This document shows positions 17,830 through 26,928 of a stretch of 64,000 nt of DNA, in pieces (the first letter of the stretch is position 1; each line of letters opens with the position of its first letter). The DNA comes from Pseudothermotoga hypogea DSM 11164 = NBRC 106472 (GTDB lineage: Bacteria; Thermotogota; Thermotogae; Thermotogales; DSM-5069). The stretch spans positions 744,001 through 808,000 of the forward strand of contig NZ_CP007141.1 of assembly GCF_000816145.1 (NCBI RefSeq), written 5' to 3'. The notes under the pieces were generated by a model, which searched no databases, was not told where the DNA came from, and saw only the letters and a program-made list of their open reading frames with translations. A program made the translations under genes and the position numbers.

Positions 17830-18531
17830 TCACCAACTCGTCGTCGTGTACCAATCCACTATGTTGTTGATGTTCCAGAGCAGTCCATCGTCGTAATGCT
17901 CAACGGCCAACAAAATTGGCAAGGTGCTTCGGATGTCCACAACTCCACTACCCTGTTGTACGTACTTGATCAAATTGACGTAAGCCGCAGCGAAAGGCTC
18001 TATCTCTCCTTCCAGGTCCTTGACAAGTTGTCCAGCTTCATCGTAGATCCAAACGGCCACGTCGATAGTCTTGTCGTTGGGATTAACCAAGATCAAAGCT
18101 GGTTGTGACTCTTCAGCGTTCACATAACCAGCCGAGTACCAATAATACTTTGCGTCCTTAGAAAAGTTGAGTGGCTCAATGATGTGGTTACTGTTGAGCA
18201 GAGTTCCCTCCTCTTCTCGGTACAAGACCATCACGTGCAAGAGTTGATCGCACTGAACCAGCACCAGCCCCCAGCTACTTTCGGAACGATTCACAACTTG
18301 CGAAAGGTCGATGAAGACCGAACTGTACGGTGGTTTGTTGTAAGTTTCCCTCCACAGTCTCTGACCGTTGGAGTCGTACACCGTCACTCTGAAGTACGCC
18401 TTCTCATCGCTCAGATTCGATATCAGTACGCTGGTCTTGTAATCAGGTGTGCAGTCGTAGTAGATTACGTAGTTTGCAGCGAGGTAGATCGTCGCAAGAA
18501 GAATGAGCGAAAAAATCACCAACGCCCTCAC
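17830..18531 (-). CDS. Membrane-anchored extracytoplasmic protein, unknown
   Basis: 233 residues from GTG 18531, preceded by GGGGGGTGATC; the frame is open 15 codons further, but without an RBS. The N-terminal signal anchor is LVIFSLILLATIYLAANYVI. The remainder is beta-rich, with two similar halves: 'KTSVLISNLSDEKAYFRVTV-YDSNGQ' and 'QPALILVNPNDKTIDVAVWI-YDEAGQ'. This internal duplication, each half a strand pair followed by YD-x-x-GQ, suggests two Ig-like domains. No catalytic residues are apparent. Function unknown. Confidence 0.72.
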   Translation of the reverse strand: MRALVIFSLILLATIYLAANYVIYYDCTPDYKTSVLISNLSDEKAYFRVTVYDSNGQRLWRETYNKPPYSSVFIDLSQVVNRSESSWGLVLVQCDQLLHVMVLYREEEGTLLNSNHIIEPLNFSKDAKYYWYSAGYVNAEESQPALILVNPNDKTIDVAVWIYDEAGQLVKDLEGEIEPFAAAYVNLIKYVQQGSGVVDIRSTLPILLAVEHYDDGLLWNINNIVDWYTTTSW

Positions 18532-18564
18532 ACTGATCACCCCCCTCTGGAAGATGTTGAAATA

Positions 18565-18570
18565 ATTATA
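18565..18570 (-). promoter_or_regulatory. -10 box of the anchored protein gene
   Basis: TATAAT on the minus strand, 34 bases before GTG 18531. No clear -35 hexamer at 16-18 bases. Confidence 0.5.
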
Positions 18571-18798
18571 CAACAACGAGTGAAGCTTTGAACCCTTCGT
18601 TGAATTTGGGTTCGATGTGTCGAGAAATATAATTTATTTAACTTCCTACTCAATCTTTGAAGGACTATAAAATGAGGGCTTTCCATAACTATTCCTGATC
18701 ATTTCGTCCAACTATTAGGGTTTCATCAGGAATGTTATGTACTGTCACAACGAGAATGGTATTTTGTAGGAATCAATTCGTGAAGTGCGAGTTTTTCA

Positions 18799-19398
18799 TT
18801 GTTGAAGGGGGTATCAGATACGAAGGGCGGAAAAGAAGAAACTCTTGGCTCAAACGATCGCGAGAGTCGAAAAAAGTTCGCTCTGATAGTCTCTTCAGCG
18901 ATTCTCATCACCTCGTTCGCGGGTTGGATGACTTACAGGGCGAACGCGGAATATCGTCAGGACCCCATATTGTTGAAGCCGGAAAGTTGGACGAACAGGA
19001 ATGGGGGACGATGAAGACACACGTTCAGATCGGCGTGAGAGTTTTGGAAAACAATAGAACCCTTGTCGATAGGCGGGCTTTGCAGACGGCGATCAACATC
19101 GTTGCGGACCACCACGAACGTTGGGATGGAACTGGTATCCTGCCAGAAAAAAGGTGAGGATATCAGTATCGAAGGAAGGATAGTTGCGGTTGCTGACGTT
19201 TTCGATGCGCTCACCAACAAAAGACCTTACAAGAATCCGTATCCTTTCGAAGAATCAGTCAGGATCGTCGAAGAAAACAGTGATAAACATTTCGACCCAG
19301 CGGTGGTGAAAGCCTTTAAAGACAACATCGACAAGATCTACGCGATATACCAAGAACTCATAGATATCGAACCTGGAGAAATCAAATTGCATCTGTGA
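18799..19398 (+). pseudogene. Decayed HD-GYP phosphodiesterase gene
   Basis: Three pieces in different frames join into one HD-GYP relic: a membrane anchor (FALIVSSAILITSFAGWMTY), then ILLKP|GKLDEQEWGTMKTHV, then HHERWDGTGILPEK|KGEDIS, and finally EGRIVAVADVFDALTNKRPY. The first frame change is at about 18977 (AAGCCGGAAAG). The second falls in the A6 run at about 19150. The first part of the HD domain, including the HD dyad, is absent between anchor and ILLKP, and the GYP motif is altered (GTGIL). It would have hydrolysed cyclic di-GMP. It is dead in this strain unless the frameshifts are sequencing errors. Confidence 0.85.
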
Positions 19399-19513
19399 CA
19401 ATCGATCATGCTCGTGAATTTTTCTGCTAATCCACACAATATGGAAACACAAAGGCACAAGCTCTACGAATCGTTCTGCACTATGCTGAACATGAACGTC
19501 GTCAGCGATTTTT

Positions 19514-21067
19514 TCAGGACCTTTTGAACTCTGCCTTCATTCTATACATCTCTGTGTCAACGGCACGCAGAGTTTGCTGGTAGGAGCCTTCAAATCTCTT
19601 GATCCCGTACGAAAACGTGGGTTTCAACTCATGTGAGTTCTGGAACTCAACGAGGGCCTCATCGAACAATTTCTTCACACTCACAGGATCACAGTCCCTC
19701 ACAATCACCAAGAACTCGTCGCCACCCATGCGCACCACGATGTCGTTTTGTTTTATCTTCGCTCTTATCGTGTTGACGAGTAAGACCAAGATCTTGTCAC
19801 CAACTTCGTGTCCATGTGTGTCGTTTATCTGCTTGAAAGAATTCAGATCAAGATAGACGAAGCAATCTTTTTCATTGAAGGCAGTTTCAACCAATATGCC
19901 TCTGTTGTAGGCACCCGTCAATGGATCCACCAGACTCCTCATGTGTGAAACGGTCGCTTGGACCATCATTTCTCTGTATTCGAGGACCAGATTGTAGGAA
20001 AAGCCGAAAAAGAGCGACACAACACCAAAGTTTGATAGGAGTTTGAATTTCACGTTGAACAAAAGTATGAACGCGTCGAATGCGACGGTCAAAACGAAGA
20101 AGAACGAAAATCCAAACAGAATCTTCGAGTAACTATGGAAAATCTTGTAGCCAATGTGGAAAGCATTTAAGAGCAGTACCAGCCCGAATCTTGATGTTGT
20201 GAGCTTGAACGTGTAGTTGTCTGGTGCAAACCATAGAACGATCGCAGCCGAAAGGTTGAGAAAAATCATTGCAAGATCAATGCGGGACAATTTCTCGAAG
20301 AATCCCAAACTAACTGCTGTAAAAAGACAGGCAAAGCCAAAATAAGCCGAGGTCACAAAAATCTTTCTTAAAAGAAGCATCCCACCGACGCTGTACATCG
20401 AGGAGAGAGTGATCAAATCAAGCATCCATAAAGCTGCAAGCAACGTTGATATAGCGAATAGTCGGTTCGATCTTCGTTTGTTTTGAGGCATACTACGAGA
20501 AACGAGGTAAAGCACCAGAAAAAGAGTGACACATAAGCCCATGCTGATATTCAAGAAATTATCACACAAGAAGTTCAGGACACTGAATCTAAATCTTTCT
20601 TTTTCTTCGATCAGACGTGGCACTATATCCAAACCAAGTTCGTAGATACCGCTCAACTCGATCGTTATGCTTTCTGTATTGGCTGGCACTTCCAACAAAA
20701 AGGGTTTATACCAAAAATGCCCGGTCCTATCGTTTCTGAAACCCATCGAGCCGATCAGATGATCGTTTGAATAAACAGCCCAGAATGATCCGCTCACTTG
20801 TGGCAGATAAAGATAGAGCGGTTTTGAGGTTTTCTCGACTGTAGTCGTGAGAATCACAGTGGAAGGTTTTCGCAACAGCTTGTAGAAAGGTGCTGTAACG
20901 TTCTGAGCTTGAAAAAGACGATTCTCGTCACTCAGAACCTGCCAAGAGAGTAGCTGAACACCATGCGCATTCAGAGCCCATCTGAAGAGTAAAAACAGTC
21001 CTAAGAAGGCTAAGGTTGAGAGAAACAGCACCTTTGAGTAGTATTTTAGAAGCTCCAGTTGCTTCAC
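19514..21067 (-). CDS. Membrane GGDEF diguanylate cyclase
   Basis: 517 residues. After an N-terminal anchor and a periplasmic domain of about 120 residues (PQVSGSFWAVYSNDHLIGSM) come about seven membrane spans (residues about 170-370), a 7TM-type sensor layout. The C-terminal GGDEF domain starts at SLVDPLTGAYNRG. The active loop is intact (VVRMGGDEF), as is the nucleotide-binding YLDLNSFKQINDTHGHEVGD. The allosteric I-site (RxxD five residues before the loop) reads KQND, so product inhibition may be lost. It should make cyclic di-GMP in response to an external signal. Start GTG 21067 is uncertain. It is divergent from the M16 genes and shares a symmetric ATTATAAT region with them. Confidence 0.92.
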   Translation of the reverse strand: MKQLELLKYYSKVLFLSTLAFLGLFLLFRWALNAHGVQLLSWQVLSDENRLFQAQNVTAPFYKLLRKPSTVILTTTVEKTSKPLYLYLPQVSGSFWAVYSNDHLIGSMGFRNDRTGHFWYKPFLLEVPANTESITIELSGIYELGLDIVPRLIEEKERFRFSVLNFLCDNFLNISMGLCVTLFLVLYLVSRSMPQNKRRSNRLFAISTLLAALWMLDLITLSSMYSVGGMLLLRKIFVTSAYFGFACLFTAVSLGFFEKLSRIDLAMIFLNLSAAIVLWFAPDNYTFKLTTSRFGLVLLLNAFHIGYKIFHSYSKILFGFSFFFVLTVAFDAFILLFNVKFKLLSNFGVVSLFFGFSYNLVLEYREMMVQATVSHMRSLVDPLTGAYNRGILVETAFNEKDCFVYLDLNSFKQINDTHGHEVGDKILVLLVNTIRAKIKQNDIVVRMGGDEFLVIVRDCDPVSVKKLFDEALVEFQNSHELKPTFSYGIKRFEGSYQQTLRAVDTEMYRMKAEFKRS

Positions 21068-21097
21068 TCCCTGTGTGTTTCATATCTATTTCTCTAT

Positions 21098-21103
21098 TAT
21101 AAT
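21098..21103 (+). promoter_or_regulatory. -10 box of the M16 peptidase operon
   Basis: TATAAT, 31 bases before TTG 21135. The overlapping ATTATAAT is self-complementary, so it could also serve the divergent GGDEF gene. Confidence 0.45.
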
Positions 21104-21134
21104 GGAATTGAATTCAACGTGGGAGGTGGTCACT

Positions 21135-22442
21135 TTGAAGAGGTTGCTCTTGACCGTGTTTGTTCTCCTCACGCTGACACTCTTGGCCATCGAAGTGCCC
21201 ACAGTTCAGTACGTCTACCACCGGCTTCCAAATGGGTTGCAGATCTACGTCTTCGAAGATCACACCGTTCCACTGGTAAAAGTTCAGGTTTGGTACAAAG
21301 TTGGATCGATCGACGAAGAAGAGGGACGAACGGGGTCAGCTCACCTTTTGGAACACGAGATGTTCAACGGTACGGAAGCTCTTGAAAAAGGCGAGATCGA
21401 CGAGCTCATCACCTCGGTCGGAGGTCAACTCAACGCAGGAACTTACTACGATTACACCGTCTATTACGAAATCGTGCCCTCTGCAAAGCTCGAGCTCGCA
21501 TTAGCAATAGAAGCGGACAGGATGAGGAATTTGAAGATCGACCCAATTGACTTCTACAGAGAACTGGAGGTCGTCAAACAAGAACGAAGACAGCGAATCG
21601 AGAACAACTACATCCAATCTGGCTGGGAAGAGCTTCAAAGCGCCGCTTTCGCCGGGACACCGCTTGGACATTTCGTCATCGGATGGATGGAAGATCTCAA
21701 CAACATGACGCACGATTACATACGAAGTTTCTACGAGATGTTCTACGCTCCGAACAACGCGATCGTTGCCATATCCGGGGATGTGGATCCTCAGGAAGCC
21801 ATAGCGCTCGTTGAGAAATACTTCGGTGACTACGAGCCCATGGAGATCAAACGACCAATCTATGCAAGGACGAAGTTCGAGGGAGAGAAGGTTCTCAGAC
21901 TCCCGAGGATCACGAGGTACGCGCTGATGTTGCAACTGTACCAAATCCCACGTGGTGACCACGAGGATTTACCTGCGATCGAAGCCCTACTCGACATCTG
22001 GCTGAACAGTGAAAGCTCAAGGGTGGTTAATGAACTCTACTACAAGAGGGGTATGATCCTGGGCTGTGGAGGCTTCACCACCGCACTGAGGATACCAGGC
22101 TACGCCTTGGTCTACGCCTTCGGCTACAAGGAGGATGATCTGGACCAGATAAAAGCGGCGATGGACGAAGAACTAAGAAAGATTGCAGAAGAAGGAGTTT
22201 CCGAAGAGGAACTCGAAAAAGTGAAGAAAGCCCGCCTTAAAGAGATCATCTTTGGCTTGAAGGACATACGGGAGTTCTCCGACGTGATCGTTCTCAGCGC
22301 TCTGCGATACGACGATCCGTATCTCTACAAGAAACAGATCGAGACCATATCCAGGCTCACCAGTGAAGACATCCAACGCGTCGCGAGACAGTACTTCCTC
22401 TGCAAGGATCGATACGTCGGTTACATCGTTCCCAAGAACTGA
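21135..22442 (+). CDS. M16 zinc metallopeptidase, catalytic member
   Basis: 435 residues from TTG 21135 (RBS GGGAGGTGG); the frame runs 20 codons further upstream without an RBS. Signal peptide LLLTVFVLLTLTLLA. The inverted zinc motif HLLEH is in 'AHLLEHEMFNGTE', and the distal glutamate is in 'ELEVVKQERRQRIENN', so the active site is complete. The C-terminal half is the inactive-type M16 domain (EEGVSEEELEKVKKARLKE). Members cleave peptides in a clam-shell chamber, often as a heterodimer with a non-catalytic partner, which here is the next gene, 20 bases downstream. Exported. Confidence 0.93.
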   Translation: MKRLLLTVFVLLTLTLLAIEVPTVQYVYHRLPNGLQIYVFEDHTVPLVKVQVWYKVGSIDEEEGRTGSAHLLEHEMFNGTEALEKGEIDELITSVGGQLNAGTYYDYTVYYEIVPSAKLELALAIEADRMRNLKIDPIDFYRELEVVKQERRQRIENNYIQSGWEELQSAAFAGTPLGHFVIGWMEDLNNMTHDYIRSFYEMFYAPNNAIVAISGDVDPQEAIALVEKYFGDYEPMEIKRPIYARTKFEGEKVLRLPRITRYALMLQLYQIPRGDHEDLPAIEALLDIWLNSESSRVVNELYYKRGMILGCGGFTTALRIPGYALVYAFGYKEDDLDQIKAAMDEELRKIAEEGVSEEELEKVKKARLKEIIFGLKDIREFSDVIVLSALRYDDPYLYKKQIETISRLTSEDIQRVARQYFLCKDRYVGYIVPKN

Positions 22443-22462
22443 GACGAGGGGGGTGAAGCGAG

Positions 22463-23926
22463 ATGAAAAGAGACGTTCTGAGAAAAGTTTTTGTTATCCT
22501 ACTCGTCGTTCTGTCTGTCTTAGTTTACGCATCCAAATTCACACCTGAGCTGTTCAAACAATTGGCGGGTGCGAAGAACAAGATACCCACGATACCTATC
22601 CCCGCGTACGAGAGATTCGTTCTACCGAACGGGATGGTGTGTTACATAGCCCAGGATAAGCGTCTGCCAATCGTGGAAATAAAAGGGTACGTAAGGTACG
22701 GCATTTTGAATGAAACACCTGAGATCGCTGGAATATCCGCCTTCATGCTCGATCTGATGAACTCAGCGACCAAGAACCGCGACGAGTTCACCCTCGCCGA
22801 GGAGAAGGAGCTGAAAGGAGTTTCGATCTCTTTCTTCGCTCAGCCAGATTACTACCAGATTAGTGCCTCTGCTCTATCAGACGATGTGGAAGCCTTGTTT
22901 GAACTGCTTTCGGACGAGCTGAGAAATCCAGAATTCAGAGCGGACAACTTCGCCAGAAAACAACAAGAATACATGCAGAGCTTCGCTCAGGCGAAAACTC
23001 AAGAGCAACCAATGGCGAGGAGATATTTCTACACAGCAATCTACGGCGAGAACCATCCCTACTCGTTCTCAACGAACTACGCGTTGTTATCGAAAGTCAT
23101 GCCGACGTTGACGCCAGACATCGTGGAGGAGTTCTACAGCAAAGTCATCGTTCCTGACAGAATCGTTCTGGCGATCGCTGGTGATTTCGAAATAGAAGAG
23201 CTCAAGAACCTGCTGTTGAAATACTTTGGCGATTGGAAATCACCCGAGTCCGAAAGGTTTGAGCTACCGAAGATCGAGCACACTCCACCATATGGCAAAG
23301 TTTTTGTCCTCGACAGACCGACCTCCACACAGGCATATCTCATGATGGGATACGAGTTCTTCGACCACAGATTCCCAGAGAGAATCGCGTTCTTGATGGC
23401 GAACAGGGTCTACGGCAGCGGCATGTTCAACTGCAGGTTGATGAAATCCCTCAGAACAGAGAAAGGCTACGTGTACGGTGTGAGCTCTTCGATGCAACTC
23501 TACGAGCTTGGTGGCGAATATTACGTTACAACTTCCGTCAAATACGACGCGGTCGCTGACACCATACGCTCGATCATCGAAGAGATGAAGGCCATCAAGA
23601 GTGGAGAAAAAGCGATCGGTGAGGACGAGCTGTTCGAAGTCATAAATCTCTACAACGCACAGTTCCCAGACGCCTACAAGGACACCATATCCATCTTGGA
23701 CAGCGTCGTGCTGAACGCAGAGATCAGAGGTAGAAGCCCAAACTACGTCAACGAGTTCATTCAAGCCTACAACGCACTGGATGCGAAAACAGCAAACGAG
23801 GTCTTTTCCAAATATTCGTATCCCGAGAAATTCGTTGTCGTTTTGGTTGGACAAAAGGATAAAATCGTCCAGAATCTGGAAGCGAATGGATACACAAATT
23901 ACGAAGTGATTGAGTTCGGTAAGTGA
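22463..23926 (+). CDS. M16 family protein, non-catalytic partner
   Basis: 487 residues, ATG with RBS GAGGGGGGTGAAG. Signal peptide VFVILLVVLSVLVYA. It has the M16 fold (YERFVLPNGMVCYIAQDKRL near the start; GSGMFNCRLMKSLRTEKGYV in the C-terminal domain). Where active members have HxxEH, this one reads 'GISAFMLDLMNSAT', so both zinc histidines and the glutamate are missing. The R/Y pair of the C-terminal domain that binds substrate (LRTEKGYVYGV) is kept. It probably forms a heterodimer with the product of the preceding gene, supplying the substrate-binding half. Confidence 0.92.
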   Translation: MKRDVLRKVFVILLVVLSVLVYASKFTPELFKQLAGAKNKIPTIPIPAYERFVLPNGMVCYIAQDKRLPIVEIKGYVRYGILNETPEIAGISAFMLDLMNSATKNRDEFTLAEEKELKGVSISFFAQPDYYQISASALSDDVEALFELLSDELRNPEFRADNFARKQQEYMQSFAQAKTQEQPMARRYFYTAIYGENHPYSFSTNYALLSKVMPTLTPDIVEEFYSKVIVPDRIVLAIAGDFEIEELKNLLLKYFGDWKSPESERFELPKIEHTPPYGKVFVLDRPTSTQAYLMMGYEFFDHRFPERIAFLMANRVYGSGMFNCRLMKSLRTEKGYVYGVSSSMQLYELGGEYYVTTSVKYDAVADTIRSIIEEMKAIKSGEKAIGEDELFEVINLYNAQFPDAYKDTISILDSVVLNAEIRGRSPNYVNEFIQAYNALDAKTANEVFSKYSYPEKFVVVLVGQKDKIVQNLEANGYTNYEVIEFGK

Positions 23927-23927
23927 A

Positions 23928-24026
23928 ATGTCGAACAAAACACCGATTCTTCCTCACGATCAGCTGATGTTCAGAAATTCCGTGCCGATCTTCACCACCA
24001 TACCGAACGAAGGTGAACCAAGGTAA
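23928..24026 (+). CDS. Possible small ORF, 32 residues
   Basis: ATG 23928 starts two bases after the stop of the M16 partner and runs to TAA 24024-24026. The sequence, which includes HDQLMFRNSVPIFTTIPNEG, has a plausible composition but no recognised family. It could instead be the remnant of a longer gene's end. A terminator follows 28 bases later, so it would be on the M16 transcript. Weak support. Confidence 0.25.
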   Translation: MSNKTPILPHDQLMFRNSVPIFTTIPNEGEPR

Positions 24027-24054
24027 CCCAGTGACCCACAGAAATGAACCAGAG

Positions 24055-24081
24055 GGCGGTTCCGTAAGGAACCGCCTTTTG
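24055..24081 (+). terminator. Terminator of the M16 operon
   Basis: Perfect stem GGCGGTTCC/GGAACCGCC with a GTAA loop followed by TTTTG. Confidence 0.88.
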
Positions 24082-24297
24082 TTCAGTTCGGCTCGTCCTC
24101 AGAGTGCTGAATGCTTGAGATGGTGGGCTATAAACTCTCGGTGTAGAGCTGTACTGTCGGCGCACCATCCGTTTCCTCTCATAGGTTCGTTTCGACTTTC
24201 TTGAGTCGCCGTTGAACCAAAAACGGCCTCGGCTGGGAATCATTCAAAGACTTGATCGTCGCACTGGGGCTCAGGAGTAAAATCTTACACGAAGACC
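24082..24297. other. Intergenic region upstream of the FtsX-type permease gene
   Basis: No convincing gene. TTGATC (24252) and TAAAAT (24278) resemble promoter elements, but their 20-base spacing is too long for a standard promoter. The sequence holds no T-run terminator or tRNA-like fold that I can see. Confidence 0.35.
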
Positions 24298-24309
24298 GAG
24301 GTGATTTGA

Positions 24310-26913
24310 ATCTTCAAGGCCATCGTCAAAATAGCGTTGAGAAATTTCTTGATGCGTTTCAAATCGACTTTTGTGCTGATAGTCGGTATGAGCATTCCCG
24401 CGATGTTGTTGGTGGGTGGTTTATCGCTGAACGACACCGTCGCGAACTGGGTGAATAGGAGCTTGAAGGAAAACTTCGGACCCGCAGATGTGTACGTGGA
24501 AAATCCGAGGAACAACATCTTCGTGAGGTTGACGCTCGATCAACAGACGGTAGATGCGATCAAAGCGGGACAAGATGTCTTGGCGATCCTCCCAGTTTCA
24601 GAATCGCTCGTCCGGCTGAAACACAACGACAAAACGATCGACTGTCTCGCAATGGGTGTGAGATCTGAAGATCTCAGTAATTTCGTGGGAAAAGAGATCA
24701 ACATTCCTCCATGGAGCGTGATAGTTTCAAGGGATCTCGCGGAAGCTTTGAATATCAAACAAAATGACATCGTTTCAATCAACATGACGGGTCAAGCCAG
24801 TGAGTTCAAAGTGGTTCAGATAGGTGAGGAAGGTTTCCTCAACTTCAAAGGAGATCACCTTCAGCTGCCCGGCGTCATTTTCATGAACGTAGACGAATTG
24901 ACTGGAGTCGTGGGTTTTCCAACGCGCGTGTACCTTCACATAGGCGGAAAGATTGAAGAGCACGAAGCTTTCGTCAACAATTTGAGACAGCAGGTTAGAG
25001 TCTCCGCTGTCGCCATGAAATCGAGGCTTCTGAATTCGCCTGTCAACAAGGCTCTCGGCTATCTGACGATCGCCTTCGGTGGTTTTTCGATACTGGCCTC
25101 TCTGATCTTGGTCTATCTCTTCGTGCAAAGCTTTTTGGATGAACGCAACACGACGCTCGTCACGTTGAGAATCCTCGGTTTTAAATCTTCCCACGTCCTT
25201 CTCCTCTTGATCTTGGAGGGATTCGCTTACTTTTTGGTCTCTGGCTTGTTCGGTGCGAGCGTTGGGATGTTGTTGGCTCAATTTCTGCTCGAGAGGTTGA
25301 AGAATTTTTCAAGCGCTATGATGAGTGGTACGCTCTGGCTGTCGAAGCTGGAGCTACGAGTGTCGTTCTTGTCGATCTTGACGGGTGTTCTCGGCGGATT
25401 AGCGATGCCTCTGATGATATTCGTTCTGAAGGCCAGAAAGATCGTCTCGGGTCCAGCCGTTCGCTTGCTCCGCTTTGAGGAAGAGGGTCAGTTCTCTTTA
25501 AAGAAATCCAGCATAAGATATGTTGGGTTAGCCACAACCATGCTTGCGATTCTTTTGATGTTCTTATATCCGAGATTTTCCATCGCATTGATCTTATTGG
25601 CCGTTATAGGTGTTCTCATAGCTTTTCCTTCTTCTTATCTTGGAATCTTTCTCGCAACAGGGCTTTTCGCCTACGTGATTTGGTTCCGGCCAGCCGACCT
25701 AACAAGTTGGGACGTTCTTCAAAGGGGTGGAGCTTTCTTTTTGGCGAGCTGGCTTCTTTTTTTCTCGCTCCTTACGCTGTTGAGGAAGCTTTTTTCAAGA
25801 TCGGCCTTCGAAGGTTCCGTCTCAACGTTCGTGGCACTTTCTTACGTACAGAGGAACAAGAGAAACAGCTTCATCATCGCACTGATGTTCAGCCTGATCG
25901 TTTTCGTGGTGATATTGACCTTGGTGATTCCCTACAATCTGCGAATGTTCGTCAGCGAGCAACTCGAAACGGGCATCTTCGGTTACAACTTCATGGTTGT
26001 GCAGAATCCCTTGAAGCTGATCTTCACAAGGACTGAACTTGAGATAGCGGAAGGGATCGAGAAATATGCGAGAGTATACGTGGCGCAGCTGAACAACGAT
26101 CCGATAGCGTTCGTGGATGAGAACTTCCTGAGGGATGCGCTGGTGAAGAGTATAAAGAACAACGAATGGAGGAAGATCCTGCTCGAGACTGGAACAATCG
26201 CGGTGGGCGTACTCGGGGACGAATCCGTCCCAGAGCAGATCAACGGTAGAATTCGTCCACTTTTTGGCCTTGGTGGATCGGAAAACTTGACTTTCCAAAT
26301 CATAGGCAAATTCGATCTCAGGCAGATCCTGGTGCCGATCAAATACGTCGCATCGATCAACAGCATGCCCAAGAACGTGAAGTTGGTACCCGTTCTGCTC
26401 GCCAAGGTCGATGAACAAAACGTATCGAAGGTCAAGGACTTCTACAGCGAAAGGTTCGACTTTCCCATGCACATAGCCGAAGAGTTGAATCGTATGTTTT
26501 CCGGTATCGATTTTCTTATAAAGACGGGATTGATCTTGCTTTACTTCGGACTGTTGAGTGGACTCTGCGGTGTCGTTTTCCACACGATGAGGAGTATCGT
26601 GGTGAGAAGGAGACTGACCGCAGTCCTGAAAGCCATTGGAATGACGAACAAGAGTGTCGGGCTTGCGTTCATCGTAGAGAACGTTGCCATGGCGTCACTC
26701 GGGATTCTCGTAGGCGTGTTCGCCGCAGTTTTGTTCTCGAAGGACGTGATGGACCAGATATTTTCAATGATCGGATCTGGACAGTTCGTTTTCCCTGGTT
26801 GGAATGTACTCAGTTTCATGGCAGGACTCTATGTGATCGTGACTGTTACGATCGCTCTACCAGTAATCCTCAATAAAGCAAACCCAGCTGAATCTTTGAG
26901 AACCCAGGATTAA
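24310..26913 (+). CDS. FtsX/MacB-type ABC transporter permease, apparent ATC start
   Basis: 867 residues if started at ATC 24310. About ten membrane segments in two FtsX-like groups: a first anchor (FVLIVGMSIPAMLLVGGL), a periplasmic domain, then LGYLTIAFGGFSILASLILV; and a second copy ending in IGMTNKSVGLAFIVENVAMA. Such permeases work with a LolD/MacB-type ATPase to move lipids, peptides or drugs across the envelope, or to transmit force. No canonical start lies near the RBS. GAGGTGAT (24298-24305) is exactly 4 bases from ATC, and the residues FKAIVKIALRNFLMRFK that would follow are a typical FtsX-family opening. The first canonical start is TTG 24337, which lacks an RBS and clips this opening. 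The ATPase gene follows after 15 bases. Confidence 0.9.
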   Translation: MFKAIVKIALRNFLMRFKSTFVLIVGMSIPAMLLVGGLSLNDTVANWVNRSLKENFGPADVYVENPRNNIFVRLTLDQQTVDAIKAGQDVLAILPVSESLVRLKHNDKTIDCLAMGVRSEDLSNFVGKEINIPPWSVIVSRDLAEALNIKQNDIVSINMTGQASEFKVVQIGEEGFLNFKGDHLQLPGVIFMNVDELTGVVGFPTRVYLHIGGKIEEHEAFVNNLRQQVRVSAVAMKSRLLNSPVNKALGYLTIAFGGFSILASLILVYLFVQSFLDERNTTLVTLRILGFKSSHVLLLLILEGFAYFLVSGLFGASVGMLLAQFLLERLKNFSSAMMSGTLWLSKLELRVSFLSILTGVLGGLAMPLMIFVLKARKIVSGPAVRLLRFEEEGQFSLKKSSIRYVGLATTMLAILLMFLYPRFSIALILLAVIGVLIAFPSSYLGIFLATGLFAYVIWFRPADLTSWDVLQRGGAFFLASWLLFFSLLTLLRKLFSRSAFEGSVSTFVALSYVQRNKRNSFIIALMFSLIVFVVILTLVIPYNLRMFVSEQLETGIFGYNFMVVQNPLKLIFTRTELEIAEGIEKYARVYVAQLNNDPIAFVDENFLRDALVKSIKNNEWRKILLETGTIAVGVLGDESVPEQINGRIRPLFGLGGSENLTFQIIGKFDLRQILVPIKYVASINSMPKNVKLVPVLLAKVDEQNVSKVKDFYSERFDFPMHIAEELNRMFSGIDFLIKTGLILLYFGLLSGLCGVVFHTMRSIVVRRRLTAVLKAIGMTNKSVGLAFIVENVAMASLGILVGVFAAVLFSKDVMDQIFSMIGSGQFVFPGWNVLSFMAGLYVIVTVTIALPVILNKANPAESLRTQD

Positions 26914-26928
26914 CGGGAGGACAAGACT

